Below, piece by piece: positions 44,711 to 53,136 of a DNA stretch of 64,000 nt. The notes under the pieces were generated by a model, which made no database searches, was not told the origin of the DNA, and saw nothing but the letters and a program-made list of their open reading frames with translations. The position numbers and the translations under genes were made by a program. The DNA is taken from positions 930,001 to 994,000 of the forward strand of contig JADJON010000001.1 of the NCBI GenBank assembly GCA_016713765.1, given 5' to 3'. Positions within the stretch are counted from its first letter, which is position 1, and each line of letters opens with the position of its first letter. Origin of the DNA: Bacteroidota bacterium (GTDB lineage Bacteria; Bacteroidota; Bacteroidia; AKYH767-A; 2013-40CM-41-45).

Positions 44711-44865
44711 TAAAAATGAAATTCATATTCGCTCCAAAATCATTTTGACCATTAATCAAAAACAAAGGATGCATTTGTAAGAAACACATGGATTGCTCGC
44801 AATACCCACCTTCAAACGGTGCCACTTTTGTTTCATCAACTCACCCCCTTATTTCTCTCAGACCT

Positions 44866-45579
44866 ATGAAAAAGCAGATCATTAAAAAAGCCGCGCTCCT
44901 CCTCGCCCTGGTGGGTGTGTTGAGCGTGCAAGAGTCCTCGGCCCAGTTGTCGGACCAGGAGTATGTAGCCGTCACCATGGACCTGCAGGGTATCCTGCAA
45001 CTCACCATGACGACTGAGCCACAAGTCGACTTTGTCTTCAATACTATTCAGAAGTACCAGGTCGGTATCACCAAGTACAACGCGACGCGTTTGGAAGTAG
45101 AAGCCACGGTTCCGTGGGATCTCTACGCCCAGCCGAGCACGGAATTCTGGACACAGCAGATCGCCTACGGTGCCGGTACCAACGGCCAGGGCACGCTGCC
45201 TTCTGAAATTCTCGAAATGCAGGCCATACAGCCGAACGCGGTTGCCGCTGCGCTTACCTTCAACAGCTTCATCGGACTATCGTCGAATGCCGGCGCGAAC
45301 ACCGCTTCGCTGACGCCGACCGTTGACACGCAGTTCCTCGCTGGTCAGTTCGGTCAGGGTGTAGCCAACAGCTATGCTCCCGCCACCTCGACGGCTTCGC
45401 CGCTCACGAACAAGTTCCTGGTTCACTACCGCATCAAGCCGGGTGTTCCTGCCAACTTCCCGAACCTGACGACGCAGTATCCGACGGTTGCTGCCGCCAC
45501 CTTCACCGCTACCGCACCGTATGCCCAGCCGGGTTACTACGATCTCGAAGTGGTGTACACGTTGACGGAAGACCTCTAA
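44866..45579 (+). CDS. Small exported subunit-like protein A
   Basis: 237 residues from ATG 44866 (a frame open from 44788 adds 26 unlikely residues). Signal peptide KKAALLLALVGVLSVQESSAQ; mature part begins LSDQEYVAVTMDLQGILQL and is beta-rich. The motif VDFVFNTIQKYQVGITKYNA recurs in the protein at 45702-46289, as does an ending with PGYYDLEVVYTLTEDL. The mature N-terminus is about 14 residues longer than in protein B and alternates hydrophobic residues, as donor strands in pilins do. High codon regularity and a strong terminator suggest high expression. Probably the main polymer subunit, by inference. Confidence 0.7.
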   Translation: MKKQIIKKAALLLALVGVLSVQESSAQLSDQEYVAVTMDLQGILQLTMTTEPQVDFVFNTIQKYQVGITKYNATRLEVEATVPWDLYAQPSTEFWTQQIAYGAGTNGQGTLPSEILEMQAIQPNAVAAALTFNSFIGLSSNAGANTASLTPTVDTQFLAGQFGQGVANSYAPATSTASPLTNKFLVHYRIKPGVPANFPNLTTQYPTVAAATFTATAPYAQPGYYDLEVVYTLTEDL

Positions 45580-45610
45580 GCCATTCCCGACACCCCCGAT
45601 TTACATCCTG

Positions 45611-45652
45611 GAAAAAGAGGAGACGGCCCCCCGCTCCTCTTTTTCTTTTTTA
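45611..45652 (+). terminator. Terminator between the two subunit-like genes
   Basis: Perfect 12-bp stem GAAAAAGAGGAG (45611-45622) / CTCCTCTTTTTC (45634-45645) followed by a T run. It may limit transcription of the second subunit gene and set a stoichiometry. Confidence 0.9.
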
Positions 45653-45701
45653 CCCCTGCAACCTTCTCCGGTCGAAGCAGTACATACCAGGAGCATTTCT
45701 T

Positions 45702-46289
45702 ATGACCGCCCGAAGCCGATACCGAATTTTCCTGCTGCTGTTGCTACTCGGCCCGCTGCGGGTTTCCGCGCAGACGGTGGACATCTCGATCGGTGGAAGT
45801 TCGAATGTTGATTTTACGTTCAATACGATCCAAAAGCTGACCACCGGCATCGTAATCCCGAATGCCTTCACGGTGAACGTGGAAGCGATCGGCACCAACT
45901 GGGATTTATACATGGGCGCGGTCACGGCTGTGGCCGGTACCTGGGACAACGCGCAGTACTACGCGACTAGCGGAAACGGCGCACCTCCGGTTGGCTTGTT
46001 GCAGGCCCGCGTGCACAACCTTTCAGGTACGCCCCAGATCAGCGGCTACGTGCCCTTGCAGGACATTGCAGTGTCGACACTCGATATCATCGGTAATCAC
46101 CTTTCCGCTCCCGACCCTTCCGTGAATTGCGGTGATGCTTCACCGATAGGAACGAATACGCCGGGAAGTTACCTGACCGACCCGCAATGCTACCAGTTCC
46201 GTGTAGATCTGAAAGTCGTTCCCGGCATGAATTACCGTCCGGGTTTGTACACGATGCAGATCGAATTCATCATCGCGCCGGATCTTTAG
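45702..46289 (+). CDS. Small exported subunit-like protein B
   Basis: 195 residues. Signal peptide RIFLLLLLLGPLRVSAQ, mature start TVDISIGGSSNVDFTFNTIQKL. It shares VDFxFNTIQKxxxGI and the PGLYTMQIEFIIAPDL ending with protein A, so the two are homologous. It lacks the longer N-terminal strand of A, and has two cysteines (NCGDASP and DPQCYQF) that could form a disulphide. By analogy it could be a tip, base or minor subunit. Last gene of the usher-like set; beyond it lies a repeat block. Confidence 0.68.
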   Translation: MTARSRYRIFLLLLLLGPLRVSAQTVDISIGGSSNVDFTFNTIQKLTTGIVIPNAFTVNVEAIGTNWDLYMGAVTAVAGTWDNAQYYATSGNGAPPVGLLQARVHNLSGTPQISGYVPLQDIAVSTLDIIGNHLSAPDPSVNCGDASPIGTNTPGSYLTDPQCYQFRVDLKVVPGMNYRPGLYTMQIEFIIAPDL

Positions 46290-46350
46290 GATCGAAAAGG
46301 CGGCCGTGCTTTGGTGCTTTTAGCGTGACGGGGAAGTTGGGGGGCCTGGT

Positions 46351-46462
46351 AACTAGTAATTAGTAACTAGTAATTAGTAACTAGTAATTAGTAACTAGTA
46401 ATTAGTAACTAGTAATTAGTAACTAGTAATTAGTAACTAGTAATTAGTAACTAGTAATTAGT
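46351..46462. repeat. Tandem repeat, eight 14-bp units
   Basis: Eight perfect copies of AACTAGTAATTAGT, 112 bp, followed by a partial copy. No spacers, so not CRISPR. It lies 62 bp after the subunit B gene and 119 bp before the kdsB stop, in a convergent gap. Confidence 0.95.
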
Positions 46463-46501
46463 AATTGTAGACCAGGAGCAACTGAATAAGGCGGTCTTTA
46501 C

Positions 46502-46568
46502 TTTCAACCTTCAACCTTCAACCTTCAACTTTCAACGTTAAAACGTTATAACGTTACAACGTTACAGC
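46502..46568. repeat. Two short tandem arrays (TTCAACC and AACGTTA-type)
   Basis: Five 7-bp units TTCAACC/TTCAACT (46503-46537), then four 8-9 bp AACGTTAxA-type units to 46568. Together with the 14-bp array this fills the 291-base gap before kdsB. Confidence 0.85.
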
Positions 46569-46580
46569 GATCCCACAAAA

Positions 46581-47315
46581 TCACCGGTTCACCTTCGCCA
46601 GATCCTCCGGCGTATCGATGGAGACACTTTCGAGTGTGGTGACGGCCGCGTGAATGGTGTAACCGTGTTCGATCCAGCGCAATTGCTCCAGCGATTCGGT
46701 GATCTCGAGATTGGTCTTGGTCAGGCCGGCGATCTCCAGTAAGGTATCGGTGCGATAGCCGTAAATTCCGATGTGCTTATAATACGTTGAATGCTTTAGC
46801 CACTCCTGCTCGGGGAAATTGCGGTTGTAAGGAATCGGAAAGCGGCTGAAGTACAGTGCGTGGCCGTGCTTGTTCATCACCACTTTTACATTGTTGTGGT
46901 TGAACAGTTCGTCGGGTGATACGATCTTCTTGACCAGTGTGGCAATGCTGGTCTCTTCTTTTTTGAAACAGGAGCACAACAGGTCGATCTGTTCCGGTTG
47001 AATGTAGGGTTCGTCACCCTGGATGTTGATGGCAACGTCCCAACGCTTGTCTTTGTCCTGCCGGATCACTTCCGCGCAGCGGTCGGTTCCGCTCAGGTGA
47101 TGCGGAGCGGTCATCACGACTTCTCCGTTGAATTCCTGAACGTGCTTTAAAATGCGATCGTCGTCGGTGGCGATCACCACCTTGCCCAACCGGGTGCTCT
47201 GCAAGGCCTGTTCGTAAACCCGCTGAATCATCGATTTACCGTTGATATTGACCAGGGGTTTGCCCGGAAAGCGCGTCGACTTATACCGGGCCGGAATGAT
47301 GCCGATAATGTTCAT
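46581..47315 (-). CDS. kdsB: 3-deoxy-manno-octulosonate cytidylyltransferase
   Basis: 244 residues from ATG 47315; an earlier ATG at 47339 is overlapped by a -7 box and is rejected. It activates Kdo with CTP to CMP-Kdo for lipid A core synthesis. Motifs: IGIIPARYKSTRFPGKPL at the N-terminus, VIATDDDRI and NIQGDEPYI, all typical of KdsB. Shows that the cell makes Kdo-containing lipopolysaccharide, fitting the PagL-like deacylase at 54402-55508. Confidence 0.97.
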   Translation of the reverse strand: MNIIGIIPARYKSTRFPGKPLVNINGKSMIQRVYEQALQSTRLGKVVIATDDDRILKHVQEFNGEVVMTAPHHLSGTDRCAEVIRQDKDKRWDVAINIQGDEPYIQPEQIDLLCSCFKKEETSIATLVKKIVSPDELFNHNNVKVVMNKHGHALYFSRFPIPYNRNFPEQEWLKHSTYYKHIGIYGYRTDTLLEIAGLTKTNLEITESLEQLRWIEHGYTIHAAVTTLESVSIDTPEDLAKVNR

Positions 47316-47336
47316 GGGTGATTCGTCCGTCCGGTA

Positions 47337-47344
47337 CAAATATA
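47337..47344 (-). promoter_or_regulatory. -7 box TATATTTG of kdsB
   Basis: Exact TAnnTTTG on the minus strand, 21 bases before the ATG at 47315. It fixes the start of kdsB. Confidence 0.6.
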
Positions 47345-47361
47345 AGCGGAAGTAGGTTTGG

Positions 47362-47476
47362 GGTTCCGGGTTTCGGGTTTCGAGTTTCCGGTTTTTATTC
47401 GGTGAGGCCTATGACTACAGCCTTTATTTTCACATCTGTCTCATAACCGGAAACTGGAAACCCGAAACCCGAAACC
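47362..47476. repeat. Long inverted repeat of GGGTTTCG units
   Basis: Arms 47362-47393 and 47445-47476 are complementary at 30 of 32 positions, separated by 51 bases. Each arm is built of 7-8 bp GGGTTTC / GAAACCC units. It lies between the barrel gene stop (47482) and kdsB. Confidence 0.93.
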
Positions 47477-47481
47477 AATGA

Positions 47482-48084
47482 CTATCGTCCAATCCGCTGG
47501 GTCAAACCAAGCTGCACCACGGATTTGGCCAGGCCGATCTCGGTGTAGGCGGCGAGACCACCGGACAGACGGATGCGGGCGCCAATGGTGGTTTCGAAGC
47601 CGAACGGGAAACTAACGGAATAGTTGATTTCGTCGCTCCCGTCGGGATCGTTCGTCTTGTACGTCCAGTTACCGTCGCGGTAACCCAGTCCCACCCCGAT
47701 ATACGGATCAAATCCTTCCTTCTCGGCGAAGTGCCAGTTCATGCGAGCCAGAATGGAAAAGGTCGTATAGTCGGTTTCATGGCTATAAGTCGTGGTGCCT
47801 GATGCGTCCTTCTCGGTGTAGTCGAAGCCGAAGTTGGCATAAGCAACCGCGACGCCGATACCGAATTTTCCGGTGAGCGCGTGTTCGTACTTGAGGTAAA
47901 CGGGTCCGGTCGCGGAGGTCGAGTAGGTGCTTGTCACATCGTCCACTTCACTCTGGATCGCCTGGATGAACGAACCGAATCCGTAACCGGCGGTGATGTA
48001 ATGGTTCTCTAATCGGAAGTATTGAGCCTTTGCGCCCAAGGAAAGCACAAGCAGCAGCAACAGGGTGGCGAGATGGCGATTCAT
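47482..48084 (-). CDS. Small outer-membrane beta-barrel protein
   Basis: 200 residues from the ATG at 48084; the frame extends to 48237, but that part is repeat-derived (LLFTVYCSL). Signal peptide MNRHLATLLLLLVLSLGAKAQ; then eight or so amphipathic strands (YITAGYGFGSFIQA, PVYLKYEHALTGKFGIGVAVAY, FGFETTIGARIRLSGG) ending in LGLTQRIGR. Similar to OmpW/OmpA-like porin folds; no specific function. A TATCTTTA box (48089-48096) sits only four bases before the ATG, so the message may be leaderless. Confidence 0.85.
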   Translation of the reverse strand: MNRHLATLLLLLVLSLGAKAQYFRLENHYITAGYGFGSFIQAIQSEVDDVTSTYSTSATGPVYLKYEHALTGKFGIGVAVAYANFGFDYTEKDASGTTTYSHETDYTTFSILARMNWHFAEKEGFDPYIGVGLGYRDGNWTYKTNDPDGSDEINYSVSFPFGFETTIGARIRLSGGLAAYTEIGLAKSVVQLGLTQRIGR

Positions 48085-48103
48085 GGGGTAAAGATAGGGG
48101 TTG

Positions 48104-48155
48104 GTGACTAGTGAACAGTAAACAGTAAACAGTAAACAGTGAATAGTGAATAGCG
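48104..48155. repeat. GTGAACAGTAAACAG-type array
   Basis: Degenerate 7-8 bp units GTGACTA / GTGAACA / GTAAACA / GTGAATA between the barrel gene start and the stop of the TonB-dependent receptor. Confidence 0.85.
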
Positions 48156-48206
48156 AGGCTTGTTCGTCAATGCTTTTTCGGTGGTGGAATGGGGAGAGCT
48201 TGGCGG

Positions 48207-50516
48207 TTAGAATTGGAAGCCGACTTGTAGTACCCACACCCTCGGAGGTTGCATATCGGCCGGGCGTGCCATGTAGATGTAGTTGAAAACATTCTTGACA
48301 ACGACGGATGCGCGGAAGTGTTTGTTCGCCTGCCAGCCGGCGCGCAGGTCGACGACGGTATCGCCCTTGTCCCGGAACTTGCGGTAATGGCCAATACCCA
48401 GGCCGGGCGGGAAAGCGAAATCGAAGAGTCCGGTAACGAAGATGCGGTCGATATTTTCCATGTAACTATTGTAACGCACGTTCGCTCCGAGCGAATACGC
48501 TTTCCAGACCAGTTCTGCATCGAAGCGGATGAGGTGCTTGAAACGGTATTTGAGAAAATCGCTGGAGTCGGATCCACGGTAGTTTTCCAGGCCGACTTTG
48601 GTGATATAGAGGCTGTCGTAGGTCAATTGTTGCGGATCCATGTAGGTGTAACCTGCCAGCACGTTGAGCCGAAGGTCACGGTAAAGTGCTCCGGCTCCAA
48701 CGAGTGTGATCTCCGCGCCGCGAATGCGCGTATCGCCGACGTTGAAGGAACGGAATCCGTTTCCGGCCAGGGGATCCGTAAAGGTCCCCCACTGGGCGAA
48801 ACAGAACTCCATCATGTTGTCGTAGTTGTTTTGAAAAACTGCCAGGTCAAGGTAGCCGGCCCACGCCCCGGCCTTCAGTCCCTGCTTCATGCCGATCTCG
48901 CTGCTATACCCGCGTTCGGCGGTCAGATCTTCATTCGGATAAACGATCAAGGCGCCGACATTCGTGCGTACAAAACGTTCCGCGATCGAAGGATAACGAT
49001 AGCCTTGCCCGTACGATGCGCGGAGGTAGGTCTCTTTGAGAACGTGCAGGTTGATGCCGCTGCGATATACAGGCACCCAGTCGTCGGTTTCGTCGTTGAT
49101 ACGGTTCTGCTCCACACGTCCGCCCAGCGAAAGGGTAATGAACTTCCATTTCAGGTCGGCCTGGAGATAGCCCGCCTGTTGCCGGGCCGTGTGATTGCCA
49201 TACAACTCGGAATTCACCTTCGACGAGCTGTTCAAGAGTCCGCCGGTGAGGGTTACCTGGTCACTGAAGCGCTTCTGGTACTGGTACTCGGCGTAGTAGA
49301 GGTCGGCCGTGGAGTTCTGATTCGTGTTGTTTTCGTTGGTGGTGTTGAACCAGCGCGTGCGCAGTTTGTGCGAGTTCCCTTTGGTGTCGACATAAGTGAT
49401 GAACGGATCGACGTTGGTACGATAGGTCGTGTAGTCGCTGAGCGTCCCCGGTGCCGGCCTGTAGGCGCCTGTACTGTCGTTCATCCAGAGGAAGAACAGG
49501 GTGCCTTCGGTCTTCATGGCGTTGAAGTTCACCCCGGCTGAAAGGCCTTCGATCTTCGCGAAGCGATAGCGGGTGTTGAGGTTGATGCGTGCGCGCTGTT
49601 CGTCTTCGCCCTGGCGGTATCCTTCGTCGTAGAACATGTTTCCACCGACGACCAGATCGAAACGGCCTTGTTTACGGCTGTGGAAAAAGTTCATTCCCGA
49701 ATACGTACGCGGCGCAGACCCCCACCAGTCGAGGCGATAGGTGATGCCGTCGAGACTCAGTTTTGCTTTGTCGTACGCGGCCGCGAAGTAATTGATTTTG
49801 GTAATCGGCGTGTCCTTCGGATACGCGGTGCGGATGTTGATCACGCCATTCAGTGCGCTGGAGCCGAAGAGTACGGAAGAGGCGCCTTTGATCACTTCCA
49901 CTTGTTCGAGGTTCTCGACCGGAAGAAAGCTCCACTTGGCGTCGTTGGCATCGGCAGCCAGTTGGGGCAGGTCGTCACAGAGCACCTGCACACGACTCCC
50001 GGCGCCGTAGCTCCAGCCACTGCCGCCGCGGATGTTGGCCTGACCGTCGACGATGTTCACGCCGGGAATGAACTGCATGGCATCCTCCATCGAGGTGCTG
50101 TTGTTGTTCTCGATGATCGCAGGCTTGATCACCTCCATGGAGACAGTCACGTCTTCGATACGCTGTTCGAAGCGACCGGCACTCACGACAACCAGCTTGA
50201 GTTCCTGTGCCGAAGTGCTGAGCGCTAAATCCAGTGTGCGATTTTCCCCGTCTTCGAGCTTCAGTTGCACCTGCTTCTCGGCAAAGGAGATCAACCGGAT
50301 GCTGATCGTGTGCTCGCCGGGAGGAAGATCAAGGATGTAGCGCCCCTGGAGATCGGTCGTGGTTCCGTATTGTCCGCCACTTTGCACCGTGGCACCGGTC
50401 AGGGCTTCGCCGGAAGCCGCGTCGGTGATCCGTCCGGTCAACCGGGCTTTGCCCGCAGGCTGGGCATGGATCGTAAGGTGAAAGAGAAATGCGAGCAGAA
50501 ATGCAATTCCCCGCAT
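48207..50516 (-). CDS. TonB-dependent outer-membrane receptor
   Basis: 769 residues from ATG 50516 (signal MRGIAFLLAFLFHLTIHAQ; the frame is open up to 50609). A carboxypeptidase-regulatory-like domain (LTGRITDAASGEALTGATV; about 25-105) precedes a plug (about 115-240; VTVSMEVIKP, INIRGGSGWSYGAGSRVQVL, VEVIKGASSVLFGSSALNG) and a 22-strand barrel to the C-terminal aromatic (QVGFQF). Imports a bulky ligand with energy from TonB; the ligand is not readable, and no SusD-like partner is adjacent, so a siderophore, vitamin or metal complex is more likely than a glycan. Divergent from dprA. Confidence 0.94.
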   Translation of the reverse strand: MRGIAFLLAFLFHLTIHAQPAGKARLTGRITDAASGEALTGATVQSGGQYGTTTDLQGRYILDLPPGEHTISIRLISFAEKQVQLKLEDGENRTLDLALSTSAQELKLVVVSAGRFEQRIEDVTVSMEVIKPAIIENNNSTSMEDAMQFIPGVNIVDGQANIRGGSGWSYGAGSRVQVLCDDLPQLAADANDAKWSFLPVENLEQVEVIKGASSVLFGSSALNGVINIRTAYPKDTPITKINYFAAAYDKAKLSLDGITYRLDWWGSAPRTYSGMNFFHSRKQGRFDLVVGGNMFYDEGYRQGEDEQRARINLNTRYRFAKIEGLSAGVNFNAMKTEGTLFFLWMNDSTGAYRPAPGTLSDYTTYRTNVDPFITYVDTKGNSHKLRTRWFNTTNENNTNQNSTADLYYAEYQYQKRFSDQVTLTGGLLNSSSKVNSELYGNHTARQQAGYLQADLKWKFITLSLGGRVEQNRINDETDDWVPVYRSGINLHVLKETYLRASYGQGYRYPSIAERFVRTNVGALIVYPNEDLTAERGYSSEIGMKQGLKAGAWAGYLDLAVFQNNYDNMMEFCFAQWGTFTDPLAGNGFRSFNVGDTRIRGAEITLVGAGALYRDLRLNVLAGYTYMDPQQLTYDSLYITKVGLENYRGSDSSDFLKYRFKHLIRFDAELVWKAYSLGANVRYNSYMENIDRIFVTGLFDFAFPPGLGIGHYRKFRDKGDTVVDLRAGWQANKHFRASVVVKNVFNYIYMARPADMQPPRVWVLQVGFQF

Positions 50517-50574
50517 ATAATGGACGGCAGGAGCAGCGGCTCCGGGGTACTTTCGCGTCGGATTCATCAGTGAG

Positions 50575-51747
50575 TTGACAAGTATAACGGAAAACCCTGC
50601 AAGCGACAAACTGCCGGCGGTAGTGGGCGGCCCTTCGGACGAAGAACTGGCGCGAAGGATCGCCCTGCATTTGTTGCCTGGGATCGGTCCTGTGCTGGCC
50701 CGGCAACTGGTTAGCTATTGCGGGGGCATTGACGGGATTTTTCAAAAACGCAAAAGCCAGTTGGAGCGCATCCCCGGCATCGGTCCGGAGCGTGCAGCGG
50801 CTATCCTCACAGCGAATGTCCTGCGAAGAGCGGAGGAAGAGGTACGCTACATCCGCAAGCACGCTATTCGGACCTATTGCTACCTCGACGCGGAGTATCC
50901 TTTTCGACTAAAGCAATGCGATACCGCACCGATTCTCTTGTTCGGAAGAGGAATGCTCCAGCTAAACGCTCCTCGGATGGTAGCAGTAGTGGGAACGCGC
51001 AAGGTCACCGACTATGGACGTGATCTGATCGCGCAGTTTTGCGAAGGGATGCGGGAAGCCGGGGTGACGATCGTGAGCGGACTCGCGTACGGTGTCGATA
51101 TCGTCGCCCACCAGGAAGCCCTGCGGTGCGGACTTCCTACGCTGGGCGTGACGGCTCACGGACTGGACCGGCTCTACCCGGATGTGCACCTGGGGGTCGC
51201 ACGGAAGATGGAAGCGAAGGGTGGGGTGCTGACGGAGTACGCGACCCGTACCCGGCCTGATCGCGACAACTTTCCTGCCCGCAACCGCATCGTCGCCGGC
51301 TTGTGTGATGCCACGCTGGTGATCGAGTCGGCGGAACGCGGAGGCGCGCTCATTACGGCGCAATTCGCCAACGAATACAACCGCGAGGTATTCGCGATCC
51401 CGGGGCGGATCAACGATCCCTATTCGCGCGGCTGTCATTGGCTGATCCGCGAGCACCTGGCCCGCCTGGTCGAACAACCGGAGCAGTTCCTGGAATACAT
51501 GGGCTGGAATGAAACTGCGGAAGGCTCGAAACTATCCGGGCAGTCCCGGCAGTTACCGCTATTCGAGGAGCTGAACGATGAGGAACGTACGGTAGTGGAA
51601 ACGCTTCGGGATTCCTCCGAAGACCTGGACGCGCTGGCCTTTCGGGTGCGGATGCCGGTCAACCGCCTGTCGGTGCTGCTCTTGCAGATGGAATTCCGCG
51701 GCATCGTCCGCCTGCGGCCCGGAAATCGGGTGGAGTTGCGGAGTTGA
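50575..51747 (+). CDS. dprA: DNA-processing protein DprA
   Basis: 390 residues, TTG start at 50575, backed by a TACTTTCG box at 50549-50556 within the divergent promoter region. N-terminal helix-hairpin-helix-like region (LHLLPGIGPVLARQLVSYC, RIPGIGPERAAAIL), then the Rossmann-like DprA core (VAVVGTRKVTDYGRDLI, TIVSGLAYGVDIVAHQEAL, NFPARNRIVAGL) and a winged C-terminus. It loads RecA on incoming single-stranded DNA, so the organism may be transformable. Competence genes are not seen nearby. Confidence 0.96.
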   Translation: MTSITENPASDKLPAVVGGPSDEELARRIALHLLPGIGPVLARQLVSYCGGIDGIFQKRKSQLERIPGIGPERAAAILTANVLRRAEEEVRYIRKHAIRTYCYLDAEYPFRLKQCDTAPILLFGRGMLQLNAPRMVAVVGTRKVTDYGRDLIAQFCEGMREAGVTIVSGLAYGVDIVAHQEALRCGLPTLGVTAHGLDRLYPDVHLGVARKMEAKGGVLTEYATRTRPDRDNFPARNRIVAGLCDATLVIESAERGGALITAQFANEYNREVFAIPGRINDPYSRGCHWLIREHLARLVEQPEQFLEYMGWNETAEGSKLSGQSRQLPLFEELNDEERTVVETLRDSSEDLDALAFRVRMPVNRLSVLLLQMEFRGIVRLRPGNRVELRS

Positions 51748-51825
51748 TTCGTGGAAAAGCCGTGGTGATGAGCTTGTCTGCGCGCGTTAATTTTTAAGAC
51801 TTTTACGTCATCGAATAACTGCATC

Positions 51826-53031
51826 ATGTACGAAACGCTGCAACCGGTCCTCCGGAAAGAACTCGAAGAAATCACGGCCGCCGGCCTCTACAAACAGGAG
51901 CGCATCATTTCCACACCCCAGGGCGCTGAGATCCGGGCGAACGGAAAAGACGTACTCAACTTCTGTGCGAACAATTACCTCGGGTTGTCTTCGCATCCGA
52001 AGGTGATCGCCGCTGCGAAAACCGCCATTGATTCGCACGGTTACGGGATGTCGTCCGTCCGCTTTATCTGTGGTACGCAGGATATTCATAAAACACTCGA
52101 ACAGAAAATTTCCGCTTTCCTCGGCACAGAGGATACCATCCTCTATGCGGCGGCCTTCGACGCGAACGGTGGGGTATTCGAGCCGCTATTCAACGAACAG
52201 GACGCGATCATTTCGGACGAGCTGAATCATGCGTCGATCATCGACGGTGTGCGGCTCTGTAAAGCGCAGCGTTTCCGCTACAAGCACAACAACATGGCCG
52301 AGTTGGAACAGCACCTGCAGGCCACGCAGCATTTGCGCCATCGTATCATCGTGACGGACGGTGTGTTCAGCATGGATGGAACCATTGCCCAACTCGACAA
52401 GATCTGCGACCTGGCCGACCGTTACAAGGCCCTGGTCATGATCGATGAATGTCACGCTTCCGGTTTCATGGGTAAAACAGGCCGCGGTACGCATGAACAC
52501 CATGGTGTGATGGGGCGCATCGACATTGTGACCGGAACTCTTGGCAAAGCCCTTGGCGGCGCCATGGGCGGTTTCGTGAGCGCACGCAAAGAGATCGTCG
52601 ACATGCTGCGGCAACGTTCACGCCCGTATCTTTTTTCAAATTCACTCGCACCAAGCATCGTAGGGGCATCCATCGCCGTGCTCGACATGCTGACGGAGAC
52701 CACTGCCCTGCGTGATAAACTATGGGAGAACACCAGGTATTTCCGGGAACGCATGACCGCTGCCGGATTCGACATCAAGCCGGGCGAGCACCCCATCGTG
52801 CCGATCATGCTGTACGAAGCCCCGCTCGCCCAGCAGTTCGCAGCGCGATTACTGGAAGAAGGTATTTACGTAATCGGTTTCTTTTATCCGGTTGTCGCCA
52901 AGGGCAACGCCCGTATCCGCGTACAACTCTCCGCAGGCCACGAACGCCACCACCTCGATCGTGCCATTGAAGCGTTTACGAAGGTGGGGAAGGAGTTGGG
53001 GGTGTTGAAGGGAGTGAACAGTGAACAGTAA
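51826..53031 (+). CDS. kbl: Glycine C-acetyltransferase (2-amino-3-ketobutyrate CoA ligase)
   Basis: 401 residues, usual length. PLP-dependent enzyme of threonine breakdown; joins or splits glycine and acetyl-CoA to and from 2-amino-3-ketobutyrate. Motifs: [27 protein letters not shown] and the lysine in [16 protein letters not shown]. It could also be annotated as an alpha-oxoamine synthase, but similarity to Kbl is stronger (length, [14 protein letters not shown]). Threonine dehydrogenase is not next to it. The last codons (VNSEQ, stop) are made of the GTGAACAGTGAACAGTAA repeat, so the C-terminus was built by the repeat array. Confidence 0.95.
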   Translation: MYETLQPVLRKELEEITAAGLYKQERIISTPQGAEIRANGKDVLNFCANNYLGLSSHPKVIAAAKTAIDSHGYGMSSVRFICGTQDIHKTLEQKISAFLGTEDTILYAAAFDANGGVFEPLFNEQDAIISDELNHASIIDGVRLCKAQRFRYKHNNMAELEQHLQATQHLRHRIIVTDGVFSMDGTIAQLDKICDLADRYKALVMIDECHASGFMGKTGRGTHEHHGVMGRIDIVTGTLGKALGGAMGGFVSARKEIVDMLRQRSRPYLFSNSLAPSIVGASIAVLDMLTETTALRDKLWENTRYFRERMTAAGFDIKPGEHPIVPIMLYEAPLAQQFAARLLEEGIYVIGFFYPVVAKGNARIRVQLSAGHERHHLDRAIEAFTKVGKELGVLKGVNSEQ

Positions 53032-53136
53032 ATAGTGAACAGTAAACAGTAAACAGTGAATCCTGCCTGCCGGAATTTTAGCGAAGGCAGGAAACCTGAA
53101 CACCCTACACATCGTCCCTCGTCCCTCGTCCCTCGC
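53017..53136. repeat. Repeat block with a fourth 30-bp hairpin element
   Basis: GTGAACAGTAAATAG-type units start inside the end of kbl and run to 53061. The 30-bp CCTGCCTGCC...AGGCAGG element sits at 53062-53091 (variant centre GGAATTTTAGCGA), then four CGTCCCT units (53112-53134) reach the rnhA start codon. Confidence 0.9.

Noticed and set aside
46351..46462. CRISPR array
   Set aside because: Units are 14 bp, directly adjacent, with no spacers and no cas genes.
48249..49541. 430-codon plus-strand frame
   Set aside because: Antisense to the TonB-dependent receptor; no recognisable domain.
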